Below, piece by piece: positions 7,306-16,768 of a stretch of DNA of 38,412 nt; within the stretch, counting starts at the first letter, position 1, and each line of letters starts with the position of its first letter. The notes under the pieces were generated by a model. The model saw only the letters and a program-made list of their open reading frames with translations, had not been told where the DNA came from and ran no database searches. The position numbers and the translations under genes are program-made. Source of the DNA: Ramlibacter tataouinensis (GTDB lineage Bacteria > Pseudomonadota > Gammaproteobacteria > Burkholderiales > Burkholderiaceae_C); NCBI GenBank assembly GCA_002427815.1, contig DIZF01000008.1:1-38412 (forward strand), given 5' to 3'.

Positions 7306-9149
7306 AGCGCATCGAAGCCATCAACGACTTCGTCATCAAGTTCGCCAACGTCAACGGCTCGGGTTCGGCCTCGGCCAACGAGCTGTTCGCCAAGGCGGTG
7401 ATGCGGATGGGTGTGCCGGTGAGCCCGCGCAACATCTTCCCGAGCAACATCCAGGGCCTGCCGACCTGGTACGAGGCCCGCATCTGCGAAAAGGGCTACC
7501 ACGGGCGGCGCGGCGGCGTCGACATGATGGTCGCCATGAATCCGCAGACCTGGGACGCCGATGTGGCCGAGATCGAATCCGGCGGCTACCTCTTCTACGA
7601 CAGCACCCGGCCGATGCCGCCCTCCAAGTTCCGCGACGATGTGAATGTGCTCGGCATGCCGCTGACCGAGATCACCAATGCGGTGTACTCCGATCCGCGG
7701 CAGCGCCAGCTGTTCAAGAACATCATCTATGTGGGCGCGTTGTCGGTGCTGCTGCAGATGGAAGGCGACGTGTTCGAAAAGCTCTTCGCCGAGACATACA
7801 AGGGCAAGGAGCGGCTGCTGGATTCGAACATCCGGGCGCTGCAGCTGGGCCGGGAGTTCGCGACCGAGCATCTGCAGCCACTGGGACTGCGGGTGCGCCG
7901 CTCCGACCAGGTTGGCGACCAGATCTTTGTCGACGGCAACAGCGCCGCGGCGCTCGGTTGCGTCTACGGCGGCGCCACGGTGGCGGCCTGGTATCCGATC
8001 ACGCCGTCGTCCTCGGTGCCCGAGGCGTTCCAGAAGTATTGCGACAAGTTCCGCGTCGACCCGGTCAGCGGCCGCAACAATTACGCGATCGTGCAGGCCG
8101 AGGACGAGCTCGCGTCGATCGGCATGGTGGTGGGGGCGGGCTGGAACGGCGCCCGGGCCTTCACCGCAACCTCCGGCCCCGGCATTTCGCTCATGACCGA
8201 ATTCATCGGCCTGGCCTACTTCGCCGAGATTCCGGTGACGATCATCAACGTGCAGCGCGGCGGCCCGTCCACCGGCATGCCCACCCGCACCCAGCAGTCG
8301 GACCTGACCGCCTGCGCGTATGCATCGCACGGGGACACCAAGCATGTGCTGCTGTTCCCGCAGGACCCGCACGAGTGCTTCGAGCATGCGGCTGCCGCCC
8401 TGGACCTGGCGGACCGGTTGCAGACGCCGGTGTTCGTGATGACCGACCTGGACATCGGCATGAACCAGCGCCTGTGCAAGCCCTTCGTCTGGGACGACGC
8501 GCGCGACTACGACCGCGGCAAGGTCATGACCGCGGCCGAGCTCGAAGCGGGCAAGGATTTCGGCCGCTACAAGGACGTCGACGAGGACGGGATCCCCTGG
8601 CGCACGCTGCCGGGCACGCACCCGACCAAGGGCGCCTTCTTCACGCGCGGAACCACCCGCGATCCGTATGCCCGCTATTCCGAGCGCGGCCCGGACTACA
8701 TCTACAACATGGAACGGCTGCTGCGCAAGTTCAGGACCGCGGCCGACCTGGTGCCTCAGCCGGTGGTGCGCAATGCAGCGAAAAAGACCGCCATGGGCGT
8801 CATCTACTTCGGCTCGACCAGCCCGGCGATGCGCGAAGCGCTGGACGTGCTGGAGGAAGAAGGCATCCACGTCGACGCGATGAGGTTGTGCGCTTTCCCG
8901 TTCCCGGAGTCGGTCAACCAGTTCATCGAGGCCCACGAGAAGCTGTTCGTGGTCGAGCAGAACCGCGATGCGCAGATGCGCTCCATGCTGATCAACGAGC
9001 TGGACGTGGCTCCGTCGCGGCTGGTGCGGGTGCTGCATTACGACGGCACCCCGATCACCGCCCGCTTCATCACCCACGCGATCCGGCAAAACGTGCAGGA
9101 CACGATCCCGCGCACCGCCGGCAAGCCGCGCCGCAAGGAGACCGTGTGA
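7302..9149 (+). CDS. 2-oxoacid:acceptor oxidoreductase, alpha subunit (KorA-like, gamma-alpha fusion)
   Basis: 615 residues from the ATG at 7302, which overlaps the preceding stop by 4 bp; a longer upstream frame exists but overlaps the flavin subunit and is not real. The N-terminal about 190 residues form the gamma domain (GSGSASANELFAKAVMRMG; EKGYHGRRGG). The rest is the alpha domain, with YPITPSS (231-237), QAEDELASIGMVVGAGWNG and TSGPGISLMTE, all hallmarks of the pyruvate/2-oxoglutarate:ferredoxin oxidoreductase family. The fused gamma-alpha layout is that of two-subunit KorAB-type enzymes acting on 2-oxoglutarate or branched 2-oxoacids. With KorB it decarboxylates a 2-oxoacid to an acyl-CoA using thiamine diphosphate. 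Substrate is not determined by sequence; 2-oxoglutarate is the favoured guess. Gene symbol withheld for that reason. Confidence 0.9.
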   Translation: MKRIEAINDFVIKFANVNGSGSASANELFAKAVMRMGVPVSPRNIFPSNIQGLPTWYEARICEKGYHGRRGGVDMMVAMNPQTWDADVAEIESGGYLFYDSTRPMPPSKFRDDVNVLGMPLTEITNAVYSDPRQRQLFKNIIYVGALSVLLQMEGDVFEKLFAETYKGKERLLDSNIRALQLGREFATEHLQPLGLRVRRSDQVGDQIFVDGNSAAALGCVYGGATVAAWYPITPSSSVPEAFQKYCDKFRVDPVSGRNNYAIVQAEDELASIGMVVGAGWNGARAFTATSGPGISLMTEFIGLAYFAEIPVTIINVQRGGPSTGMPTRTQQSDLTACAYASHGDTKHVLLFPQDPHECFEHAAAALDLADRLQTPVFVMTDLDIGMNQRLCKPFVWDDARDYDRGKVMTAAELEAGKDFGRYKDVDEDGIPWRTLPGTHPTKGAFFTRGTTRDPYARYSERGPDYIYNMERLLRKFRTAADLVPQPVVRNAAKKTAMGVIYFGSTSPAMREALDVLEEEGIHVDAMRLCAFPFPESVNQFIEAHEKLFVVEQNRDAQMRSMLINELDVAPSRLVRVLHYDGTPITARFITHAIRQNVQDTIPRTAGKPRRKETV

Positions 9150-10201
9150 CCTTCATCGCCAAGCCCCGTCTGCATCATCCGACGCTGACCCAGAACAAGG
9201 TCGGCTACACCCGGCGCGACTACGAGGGGCGCATCTCCACGCTCTGTGCCGGCTGCGGTCACGACTCGATTTCCGCCGCCATCATCGAAGCCTGCTGGGA
9301 GCTGGACATCGAGCCGCATCGGGTCGCCAAGCTCTCGGGTATCGGTTGCAGCTCCAAGACGCCCGACTACTTCCTGGGCGCCTCGCACGGGTTCAACACC
9401 GTGCATGGCCGCATGCCCTCGGTGCTGACCGGCGCCAACCTGGCCAACCGCGACCTGCTGTACCTGGGCGTGTCCGGCGACGGCGATTCGGCGTCCATCG
9501 GCCTGGGCCAGTTCGCCAATGCGATGCGCCGCGGCGTGTGCATGGCGTATATCGTCGAAAACAACGGCGTGTACGGCCTCACCAAGGGGCAGTTTTCCGC
9601 CACCGCCGACCGCGGATCCAAGAGCAAGAAGGGCGTCATCAACAGCGACAGCCCGGTGGACCTGGTCGCGCTGGCCCTGCAGCTGGGCGCGACCTACGTG
9701 GCGCGCAGCTTTTCCGGCGACAAGGCGCAACTGGTGCCGCTCATCAAGGGCGCGATGTCCCATGGCGGCGCCGCCTTCATCGACGTGATCAGCCCCTGCG
9801 TGACCTTCAACAACCATGGCGGCAGCACCAAGAGTTACGACTACGTGCGCCAGCACAACGAGGCGGTGAGCCGCATCGATTTCATCACGCCGCGCAGCGA
9901 GATCACCACCCAGTACGCGGCCGGCGAGGTGGTGGAGGTGCGCCAGCACGACGGCTCGCTGCTGCGCCTGCGCAAGCTCCACTCCGACTACAACCCCACG
10001 GACCGCAACGCCGCGATGAACTACATGCAGACGCACCAGGCGCGCGGCGAAGTGGTGACGGGGCTGCTGTACGTGGACCCGCTGGCGACCGATCTTCACA
10101 CCGCGCTGAACACCAGCGAGATAGCGCTCGCCGCGTTGGGGGCGGCCGAGCTTTGTCCCGGCGCCCCGGCGCTGGAGAAAATCAACGCTTCGCTGCGTTA
10201 G
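9146..10201 (+). CDS. 2-oxoacid:acceptor oxidoreductase, beta subunit (KorB-like, thiamine diphosphate binding)
   Basis: 351 residues, with a GTG start at 9146 overlapping the alpha-subunit TGA (GTGA). The thiamine diphosphate site is visible as GDGDS (111-115) and ENNGVYGLTKGQ (138-149). Cys34, Cys37, Cys68 (CAGCGHDS; GIGCSS) and Cys218 (SPCVTF) are at the positions that hold the single [4Fe-4S] cluster in beta subunits. The third gene in an overlapping trio, so subunits should be made in fixed ratio. It is followed 59 bp later by a CBS-domain gene on the same strand. Confidence 0.92.
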   Translation: MTFIAKPRLHHPTLTQNKVGYTRRDYEGRISTLCAGCGHDSISAAIIEACWELDIEPHRVAKLSGIGCSSKTPDYFLGASHGFNTVHGRMPSVLTGANLANRDLLYLGVSGDGDSASIGLGQFANAMRRGVCMAYIVENNGVYGLTKGQFSATADRGSKSKKGVINSDSPVDLVALALQLGATYVARSFSGDKAQLVPLIKGAMSHGGAAFIDVISPCVTFNNHGGSTKSYDYVRQHNEAVSRIDFITPRSEITTQYAAGEVVEVRQHDGSLLRLRKLHSDYNPTDRNAAMNYMQTHQARGEVVTGLLYVDPLATDLHTALNTSEIALAALGAAELCPGAPALEKINASLR

Positions 10202-10260
10202 CGCGCATCGCGCCGCGCTGCAGGCAGGCACCTTATGTCGTTACCTGAAGGGGTCGCACC

Positions 10261-10701
10261 ATGACCGAACGCACTGTTTTCCAGTCGATGTCCCAAAAGC
10301 ACGTGGTCAGCCTGGGCCCGCGCGCCACTGTCTACGAGGCAGCCTGTGTCATGACCGGGGCCAACTGCAGCAGCGTACTTGTCATGGACCCCCCCGACAA
10401 GCTGCTGGGGATCGTGACCGAGCGCGACCTGATGACAAAAGTGCTGGCGAAGGGGCGCAATTCCCAGACCACTGCGGTGAGCGATGTGATGACTCCCAAT
10501 CCGCAGTGCGTCCCGCCGGAGATGCCGGTCTCGGACGCTGTCGTCATCATGATCGAACGCGGATTCCGCCACCTGCCCATCGTCGGGCCCGGCGCGAAGA
10601 TCCTCGGCGTGTTTTCAGTGCGCGATGCACTGCCCCGGGAAATCGGCAACGCGGTGAGCCTGGCCGAGTTCCACGAGCAGGTGAACGACGCCCTGGGCTG
10701 A
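10261..10701 (+). CDS. CBS-pair domain protein
   Basis: 146 residues made almost wholly of two CBS motifs (about 8-60 and 75-130), with the usual endings LGIVTERDLMTKVL and LGVFSVRDALPREI; DVMTPNP marks the start of the second. An AAGGGG ribosome binding site lies about 8 bases before the ATG. CBS pairs bind adenosine nucleotides or related ligands and usually regulate a partner. The placement directly after the oxidoreductase genes suggests, but does not prove, a regulatory role in response to energy or redox state. It converges on the RnfB-like gene 43 bp further on. Confidence 0.88.
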   Translation: MTERTVFQSMSQKHVVSLGPRATVYEAACVMTGANCSSVLVMDPPDKLLGIVTERDLMTKVLAKGRNSQTTAVSDVMTPNPQCVPPEMPVSDAVVIMIERGFRHLPIVGPGAKILGVFSVRDALPREIGNAVSLAEFHEQVNDALG

Positions 10702-10744
10702 GCGCAGCCTGCCGTTCGCCGCCGGCCGCCGGCCGCGGGCGCGA

Positions 10745-11404
10745 TTACGCGGCGCCTTCCTTGCGCGCCCGGGCGCGCGCCAACGCGGCTTCGATCACGG
10801 CCCGTTTGCGCTCGGCATCCGCCCCGCCGGCCGCCTCCGTCGAGCCCGGCAGGTCCGCTGGCTTGGCCCGAGCCTTCTCGTTCAGCCGGCGAGTCTGCTC
10901 CAGCTCGGCGCGTGCCAAACGCTCCTGCCGCTCTTTGTAGCGCTCCAGGGCCTGCGCCGCTTGCGCTGTGGTCCAGGCCTGCCAGCCGGTTCGGTTTCCC
11001 GTCACGTTGTCCAGGGCGATGCAGTCGACCGGGCAGACCGGCAGGCACAGCTCGCAGCCGGTGCAATACCGCTCGATCACCGTGTGCATGAATTTGTTGG
11101 CGCCCAGGATGGCATCGGTGGGGCAGACCTCGATGCACAGGGTGCAGCCGATGCACCAGGACTCGTCGATCACCGCGACCGCGCGCGGGCCTTCCGCGCC
11201 GTTGGCCGGGTTCAGGGGCAGGGGAGGCTGGCCGGTGAGCGCCGCCAGCCGGGCGATGCCCTCCGAACCTCCCGGCGGGCACTGGTTGATGGCGGCCTCG
11301 CCGTCGGCGATGGCCTGCGCGTACCCGGCGCAATCGGGGTAACCGCAGCGGGTGCACTGCGTCTGCGGCAGGACGGCGTGCAGCCGCGCGGCCTCGGGGC
11401 TCAC
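10745..11404 (-). CDS. rnfB: RnfB-like electron-transfer ferredoxin, soluble form
   Basis: 219 residues from a GTG start at 11404, backed by an AAGGAA-type ribosome binding site that overlaps the phaZ stop. The N-terminal Cys pattern Cys17/20/25/42 (CTRCGYPDC) is the RnfB-type [4Fe-4S] module. Two further [4Fe-4S] motifs follow, Cys84/87/90/94 and Cys114/117/120/124. The C-terminal 90 residues are a charged, Ala-rich helical tail. The membrane anchor that starts true RnfB is absent and no rnfACDGE genes are near, so it is a stand-alone version, as is common in Betaproteobacteria, rather than part of an Rnf complex. It lies 17 bp downstream of phaZ on the same strand, so the two may be cotranscribed. 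It could exchange electrons with the oxidoreductase encoded nearby; that is inference. Confidence 0.85.
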   Translation of the reverse strand: MSPEAARLHAVLPQTQCTRCGYPDCAGYAQAIADGEAAINQCPPGGSEGIARLAALTGQPPLPLNPANGAEGPRAVAVIDESWCIGCTLCIEVCPTDAILGANKFMHTVIERYCTGCELCLPVCPVDCIALDNVTGNRTGWQAWTTAQAAQALERYKERQERLARAELEQTRRLNEKARAKPADLPGSTEAAGGADAERKRAVIEAALARARARKEGAA

Positions 11405-11421
11405 TTAGGCTCGCAGCTTCC

Positions 11422-12777
11422 TTAGCCGAACGACCGCTCGCCGCGCGCCTTCCGGGTGGGCAACTGCGTCACCGCAGTGCTTTTCCGCTCGGCCGGCACC
11501 GCAAGCCGCGGGCCCTCGTTGAATTGCAGGATGAAGTCGCGCACCTGCGGGTAAACGGAATCGCGCCAGCGGCGGCCGCTGAAGATGCCGTAGTGGCCGG
11601 CGCCCTTGACTTCGAGGTGCTTCTGGCGCGACTTGGGCACGTTGTAGCAGAGTGCGTGGGCGGCCTCGGTCTGGCCGGATCCCGAGATGTCGTCCAGCTC
11701 GCCTTCGATCGTGAAATGCGCGGTGGTCGTGATGTCCTCGGGCCGCACGCGTTCGAGGTCGCCCTCGTCGTTGATCACATCCCAGGTCCCGTTGACCAGC
11801 GCGAATTCCTGGAACACCACCCGGATCGTCTCGAGGTAATAGTCCGCGTCCATGTCGAGCACCGCGTTGTACTCGTCATAGAACTTGCGGTGGGCCTCGG
11901 TGCTGGCGTCGTCGCCCTTGATCAGGTTGCGGAAGTAGTCGTAGTGGCTGGACATGTGGCGGTCGGGATTCATCGCCACGAAGCCGGTGTGCTGCAGGAA
12001 ACCGGGATAGACACGGCGGCCGGCGCCCGGGAAGTTGGTCGGCACCCGGTAGATGACGTTGTTTTCGAACCAGTCGTAGCTCTTGTTCATCGCCAGGTTG
12101 TTCACCGCCGTGGGCGATTTGCGCGCGTCGATGGGCCCGCCCATCATGGTCATGGTCAGCGGCGTCACTTCGCCGCGCGAGGCCATGAGCGAGACCGCTG
12201 CCAGCACCGGCACCGTGGGCTGGCAAACGCTGATCACATGGCAATTGCCGTAGATGCCCTGCAGATGGCGGATGAAATCGTGCACATACCCGACGTAGTC
12301 GTCCAGGTGGAATTCGCCTTGCTCCAGCGGCACCGTGCGGGCGTTCTTCCAGTCGGTGATGTAGACCTTGTGGTCTTTCAGCATGGTCCGGACGGTATCG
12401 CGCAACAGCGTCGAGTAGTGACCGGACAGCGGCGCGACGATGAGCACCGCCGGCTGGCTCTTCAGGCGGGTGAGCGTGGCCGGATCGTCGGTAAAGCGCT
12501 TGAAGCGGCGCAGTTCGCAGAACGGCTTGTCGACTTCGACGCGCTCGTGAATCGCCACGTCGGTGCCTTCGACGTTCACGGTGTGGATGCCGAACTGGGG
12601 CTTTTCGTAGTCCTTCCACAGTCGGTAAATGAGGTCGTAGCCGGCCGAGACGCGCTGGGCGAACGGGTTCTGGCCGAAGGGCGAGAGCGGATTGCTGTAC
12701 AGCTTGGACGCCGCCTGCGCGAAATCGGCAAACGGTTCCATCATGTTTCGCTGGGTTTCGTAGATCTGATACAGCAT
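11422..12777 (-). CDS. phaZ: Intracellular poly(3-hydroxybutyrate) depolymerase
   Basis: 451 residues of the PhaZ1 family that mobilises polyhydroxyalkanoate granules in the cytoplasm. The N-terminus (MLYQIYETQRNMMEPF) is typical of the family. The nucleophile is Cys185 in SVCQPTVP, matching the catalytic Cys of the Cupriavidus necator enzyme (Cys183 as I recall). GHYSTLLRDTV, TDWKNAR and the C-terminal GAGHYGIFSGRRWR with the probable catalytic His are also family hallmarks. No signal peptide. The C-terminal tail is slightly longer than usual. A 212-bp gap separates it from the aminotransferase upstream, and an inverted repeat lies 19-29 bp before the start. Together with the genus-level picture, it implies the host stores PHB, although no phaCAB genes are in the window. 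Confidence 0.95.
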   Translation of the reverse strand: MLYQIYETQRNMMEPFADFAQAASKLYSNPLSPFGQNPFAQRVSAGYDLIYRLWKDYEKPQFGIHTVNVEGTDVAIHERVEVDKPFCELRRFKRFTDDPATLTRLKSQPAVLIVAPLSGHYSTLLRDTVRTMLKDHKVYITDWKNARTVPLEQGEFHLDDYVGYVHDFIRHLQGIYGNCHVISVCQPTVPVLAAVSLMASRGEVTPLTMTMMGGPIDARKSPTAVNNLAMNKSYDWFENNVIYRVPTNFPGAGRRVYPGFLQHTGFVAMNPDRHMSSHYDYFRNLIKGDDASTEAHRKFYDEYNAVLDMDADYYLETIRVVFQEFALVNGTWDVINDEGDLERVRPEDITTTAHFTIEGELDDISGSGQTEAAHALCYNVPKSRQKHLEVKGAGHYGIFSGRRWRDSVYPQVRDFILQFNEGPRLAVPAERKSTAVTQLPTRKARGERSFG

Positions 12778-12795
12778 GGTGGAGTCCGTGGGTTG

Positions 12796-12806
12796 TTGCA
12801 GTGCAA
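12796..12806 (-). promoter_or_regulatory. Inverted repeat TTGCA-G-TGCAA before phaZ, possible PhaR-type operator
   Basis: A perfect 5-bp inverted repeat around a single G, 19-29 bp upstream of the phaZ ATG. Read on the phaZ strand a TATATT hexamer (12805-12810) overlaps its edge and could be a -10 box; the -35 is not clear. TGC/GCA-rich palindromes are the reported kind of site for the PHA-responsive repressor PhaR. The assignment is by resemblance and position only. Confidence 0.4.
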
Positions 12807-12989
12807 TATATCACCTGGACCATAAAGGCGAGGGGGTGGTAGTACTGATTAACCCGTCAGACCCCGCCTACGTCGGGCAGAGTAGTGCGCACCTTCCTGG
12901 GGCCCGTCTGGGGAGCAATTCGGGCGCCGGGCCCGGCCTGCCGCGCTTCCGGTCCCGGATGTGGCGCGGGATCGCCGTTGGCGCTGGGC

Positions 12990-14186
12990 CTAGAGAACCT
13001 TGGCGATCGCCTGGCAGACGTAGTCGATGTTCTTGCTGTTCAGCGCCGCCACGCACATGCGGCCGGTGTCGGTGCCGTACACCCCGAACTCGCTGCGCAG
13101 TCGCACCATCTGGTCCCTGGTCAGGCCCGAATAGCTGAACATGCCCACCTGCTGGGTGATGAAGCCCATGTCCTGCTTCACACCGGCGGCCTTGAGCTTT
13201 TCCACCATGATCGCGCGCATCTGCTTGATCCGCAGCCTCATGGCGGCCAGTTCCTTCTCCCAGAGCGCCCGCAGTTCGGGCGAGTTGAGCACCATGGCCA
13301 CCACCTGGCCGCCGTGGGTGGGCGGGTTGCTGTAGTTGGCGCGGATCACGATCTTGAGCTGGGAAAGAACCCGGCTCGCCTCTTCCTTGTCGTGGCAAAG
13401 CACCGACAGGGCCCCGACGCGCTCGCCATACAGGCTGAAGCTCTTGGAAAACGAGGTGGACACGAAAAAGTCCAGGCCCGATGCCGCGAATTTGCCGATC
13501 ACCGCGCCGTCTTCCGTGATGCCGGCACCGAAACCCTGGTAGGCCATATCGAGGAAAGGCACGAGTTTGCGGGCCTTCACCACGGCAATCACCTGGTCCC
13601 ATTGGGCGGGCGTGATGTCGTAGCCGGTGGGGTTGTGGCAGCAGGCATGCAGCAGGATGACGGTGCCTGCGGGCGCGAGGGTCAACGCCGTCAGCATGCC
13701 GTCGAAGTCGATGCCGCGCTTCGCCGCGTTGTAGTACGGATAGGTCTCGACCGTGAAGCCCGCCTGGCTGAACAGGGCTCTATGGTTTTCCCAGCTGGGG
13801 TCGCTGATGAGCACCTTGGCGCCCGGGTTGAGCTTTCTGAGGAAGTCCGCGCCGACCTTCAGGCCGCCGGTGCCGCCCAGGGCCTGGATGGTGGCCACGC
13901 GGCCGCTCTTGACGGGTTCGCTTTCAGCCCCAAATACCAGGTTCTTGACTGCGGTGTCGTAGGCCGCGATGCCGTCGATCGGTAAATAGCCGCGCGCCTT
14001 GGGCGCGTCCATCATCTGTTTTTCCGCCGCCTTGACACATTCCAGCAGGGGCAGCTTGCCATTGTCGTCGTAGTAGACGCCGACGCCGAGGTTGACCTTA
14101 TTGGGGTTGGTGTCGGCGTTGAACTGCTCGTTGAGCCCCAGGATCGGGTCGCGCGGGGCCATTTCGACGGCGGAGAACAGAGACAT
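12990..14186 (-). CDS. tyrB: Aromatic amino acid / aspartate aminotransferase (class I, PLP)
   Basis: 398 residues, starting at the ATG at 14186 (MSLFSAVEMAPRDPILGL). AAGGAA lies upstream, and the start matches the family; a frame continuing 43 codons upstream has no family features and overlaps the uvrB promoter. Fold-type I aminotransferase: VNLGVGVYYDD, HNPTGYD, DMAYQGFG and the PLP-lysine motif SFSKSFSLYGERVG with Lys248; the arginine that binds the substrate carboxylate is expected near the C-terminal GRMCVAALN region. It transfers the amino group of tyrosine, phenylalanine or aspartate to 2-oxoglutarate. AspC and TyrB are hard to tell apart by eye, so the symbol is tentative. Divergent from uvrB. 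Confidence 0.88.
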   Translation of the reverse strand: MSLFSAVEMAPRDPILGLNEQFNADTNPNKVNLGVGVYYDDNGKLPLLECVKAAEKQMMDAPKARGYLPIDGIAAYDTAVKNLVFGAESEPVKSGRVATIQALGGTGGLKVGADFLRKLNPGAKVLISDPSWENHRALFSQAGFTVETYPYYNAAKRGIDFDGMLTALTLAPAGTVILLHACCHNPTGYDITPAQWDQVIAVVKARKLVPFLDMAYQGFGAGITEDGAVIGKFAASGLDFFVSTSFSKSFSLYGERVGALSVLCHDKEEASRVLSQLKIVIRANYSNPPTHGGQVVAMVLNSPELRALWEKELAAMRLRIKQMRAIMVEKLKAAGVKQDMGFITQQVGMFSYSGLTRDQMVRLRSEFGVYGTDTGRMCVAALNSKNIDYVCQAIAKVL

Positions 14187-14234
14187 GGGGTTCCTTGGAA
14201 AGTGGAGGCGGGTCGCACGGAAAAGCCGGGCTTG

Positions 14235-14264
14235 TTGTACGCTGTCCGGTTGTCCAGATTTTAA
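14235..14264 (+). promoter_or_regulatory. uvrB promoter with LexA (SOS) box-like element
   Basis: TTGTAC (14235-14240) and TTTTAA (14259-14264) are spaced by 18 bp like a sigma-70 promoter. Between them, CTGTCCGGTTGTCCAG (14242-14257) fits the LexA pattern CTG-N10-CAG, and its CCAG end is the same as in the E. coli uvrB box as I remember it. The centre is more GC-rich than the usual LexA site. The placement inside the promoter spacer fits repression by LexA with induction on DNA damage. Confidence 0.6.
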
Positions 14265-14329
14265 CTGCGGGGTCAGCGCGCACTGCTGATCGGCGTCAAA
14301 CCGCGCCTTTTCCACTTGATAAGAGACCG

Positions 14330-16429
<2,100 letters not shown>

Positions 16430-16450
16430 AAAACCACCCGTCGGACTCAG

Positions 16451-16459
16451 TTATCCACA
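16451..16459 (+). promoter_or_regulatory. Consensus DnaA box TTATCCACA
   Basis: A single perfect match to the 9-mer TTATCCACA lies 22 bp after the uvrB stop. In 65% or so GC DNA an exact match in an intergenic region is unlikely but not remarkable across a genome. No second box was noticed next to it, so this is not an origin; titration or transcriptional effects are possible. Confidence 0.4.
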
Positions 16460-16490
16460 CGGGCAGCAGGCCATTGGCGCCACATGGACG

Positions 16491-16519
16491 GACGGGAAGC
16501 GGGTGGCTCCCGTCTTTTT
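16491..16519 (+). terminator. Intrinsic terminator downstream of uvrB
   Basis: GACGGGA (16491-16497) pairs perfectly with TCCCGTC (16508-16514) around a 10-base loop, followed by five T (16515-16519). It ends uvrB transcription before the isc operon promoter. Confidence 0.85.
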
Positions 16520-16575
16520 GCCAACTGATCGGTGAGAACCCGGCACCGGAACTCCACCGCGGTGCTGCACTCTAT

Positions 16576-16628
16576 TACCTGAGAGATTCAATGGGTTTTC
16601 TGGTATACTTGAGAGAATTACTCAGGAA
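16576..16628 (+). promoter_or_regulatory. iscR promoter with tandem IscR-like repeats
   Basis: TACCTGAGAGATT (16576-16588) and TACTTGAGAGAATT (16606-16619) are direct repeats whose starts are exactly 30 bp apart. The second overlaps an extended -10 box, TGGTATACT (16601-16609), and continues into TACTCAGG, giving a TGAG...CTCA dyad (16610-16624) that resembles type 1 IscR sites upstream of isc operons. In known systems [2Fe-2S]-IscR represses its own operon from such a site. The -35 box is poor, as expected for an extended -10 promoter. Confidence 0.6.
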
Positions 16629-16647
16629 CAGTCCAGAGCTGCAGAAG

Positions 16648-16665
16648 CCACGCACAAATGCGTGG
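16648..16665 (+). other. Hairpin in the iscR 5' leader
   Basis: CCACGCA (16648-16654) and TGCGTGG (16659-16665) form a perfect 7-bp stem with loop CAAA. If transcription starts near 16616 the leader to the iscR ATG is about 150 nt, long for a simple operon. No T-run follows, so it is not a terminator. Its function is unknown. Confidence 0.45.
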
Positions 16666-16768
16666 GCGGGGACCGGCAGGCAAGCCGGGAACATGGGCGG
16701 ACACGGACTCCGGACGACACAGGCCGCCGGGGTGGATTCAAGGATTGGCCGAGCATAAGGAGCTTGCG

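Larger units (their letters stand above)
16430..16768. other. Intergenic region between uvrB and iscR
   Basis: 339 bases without a gene. In order it holds a consensus DnaA box (16451-16459), the uvrB terminator (16491-16519), two direct repeats with an extended -10 promoter (16576-16628), and a probable structured iscR leader with hairpins (16648-16665 and a weaker CCGGC/GCCGG pair just after). AAGGAG just before 16769 is the iscR ribosome binding site. Confidence 0.7.

Noticed and set aside
5332..9089. Two long minus-strand frames opposite the oxidoreductase operon
   Set aside because: Rich in His, Gly, Val and Arg with no motifs; the plus-strand genes are clear and overlap each other in proper frames.
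10702..10744. GC-rich self-complementary run between the CBS and RnfB-like genes as a terminator
   Set aside because: It can fold but has no T-run on either strand, so termination there is not supported.
11524..12825. Plus-strand frame of over 430 codons opposite phaZ
   Set aside because: Shadow of phaZ codon bias; no family resemblance and no ribosome binding site.
14195..14329. Longer N-terminus for uvrB
   Set aside because: The extra 45 codons cover the SOS-like box and -10 region and resemble no UvrB sequence.
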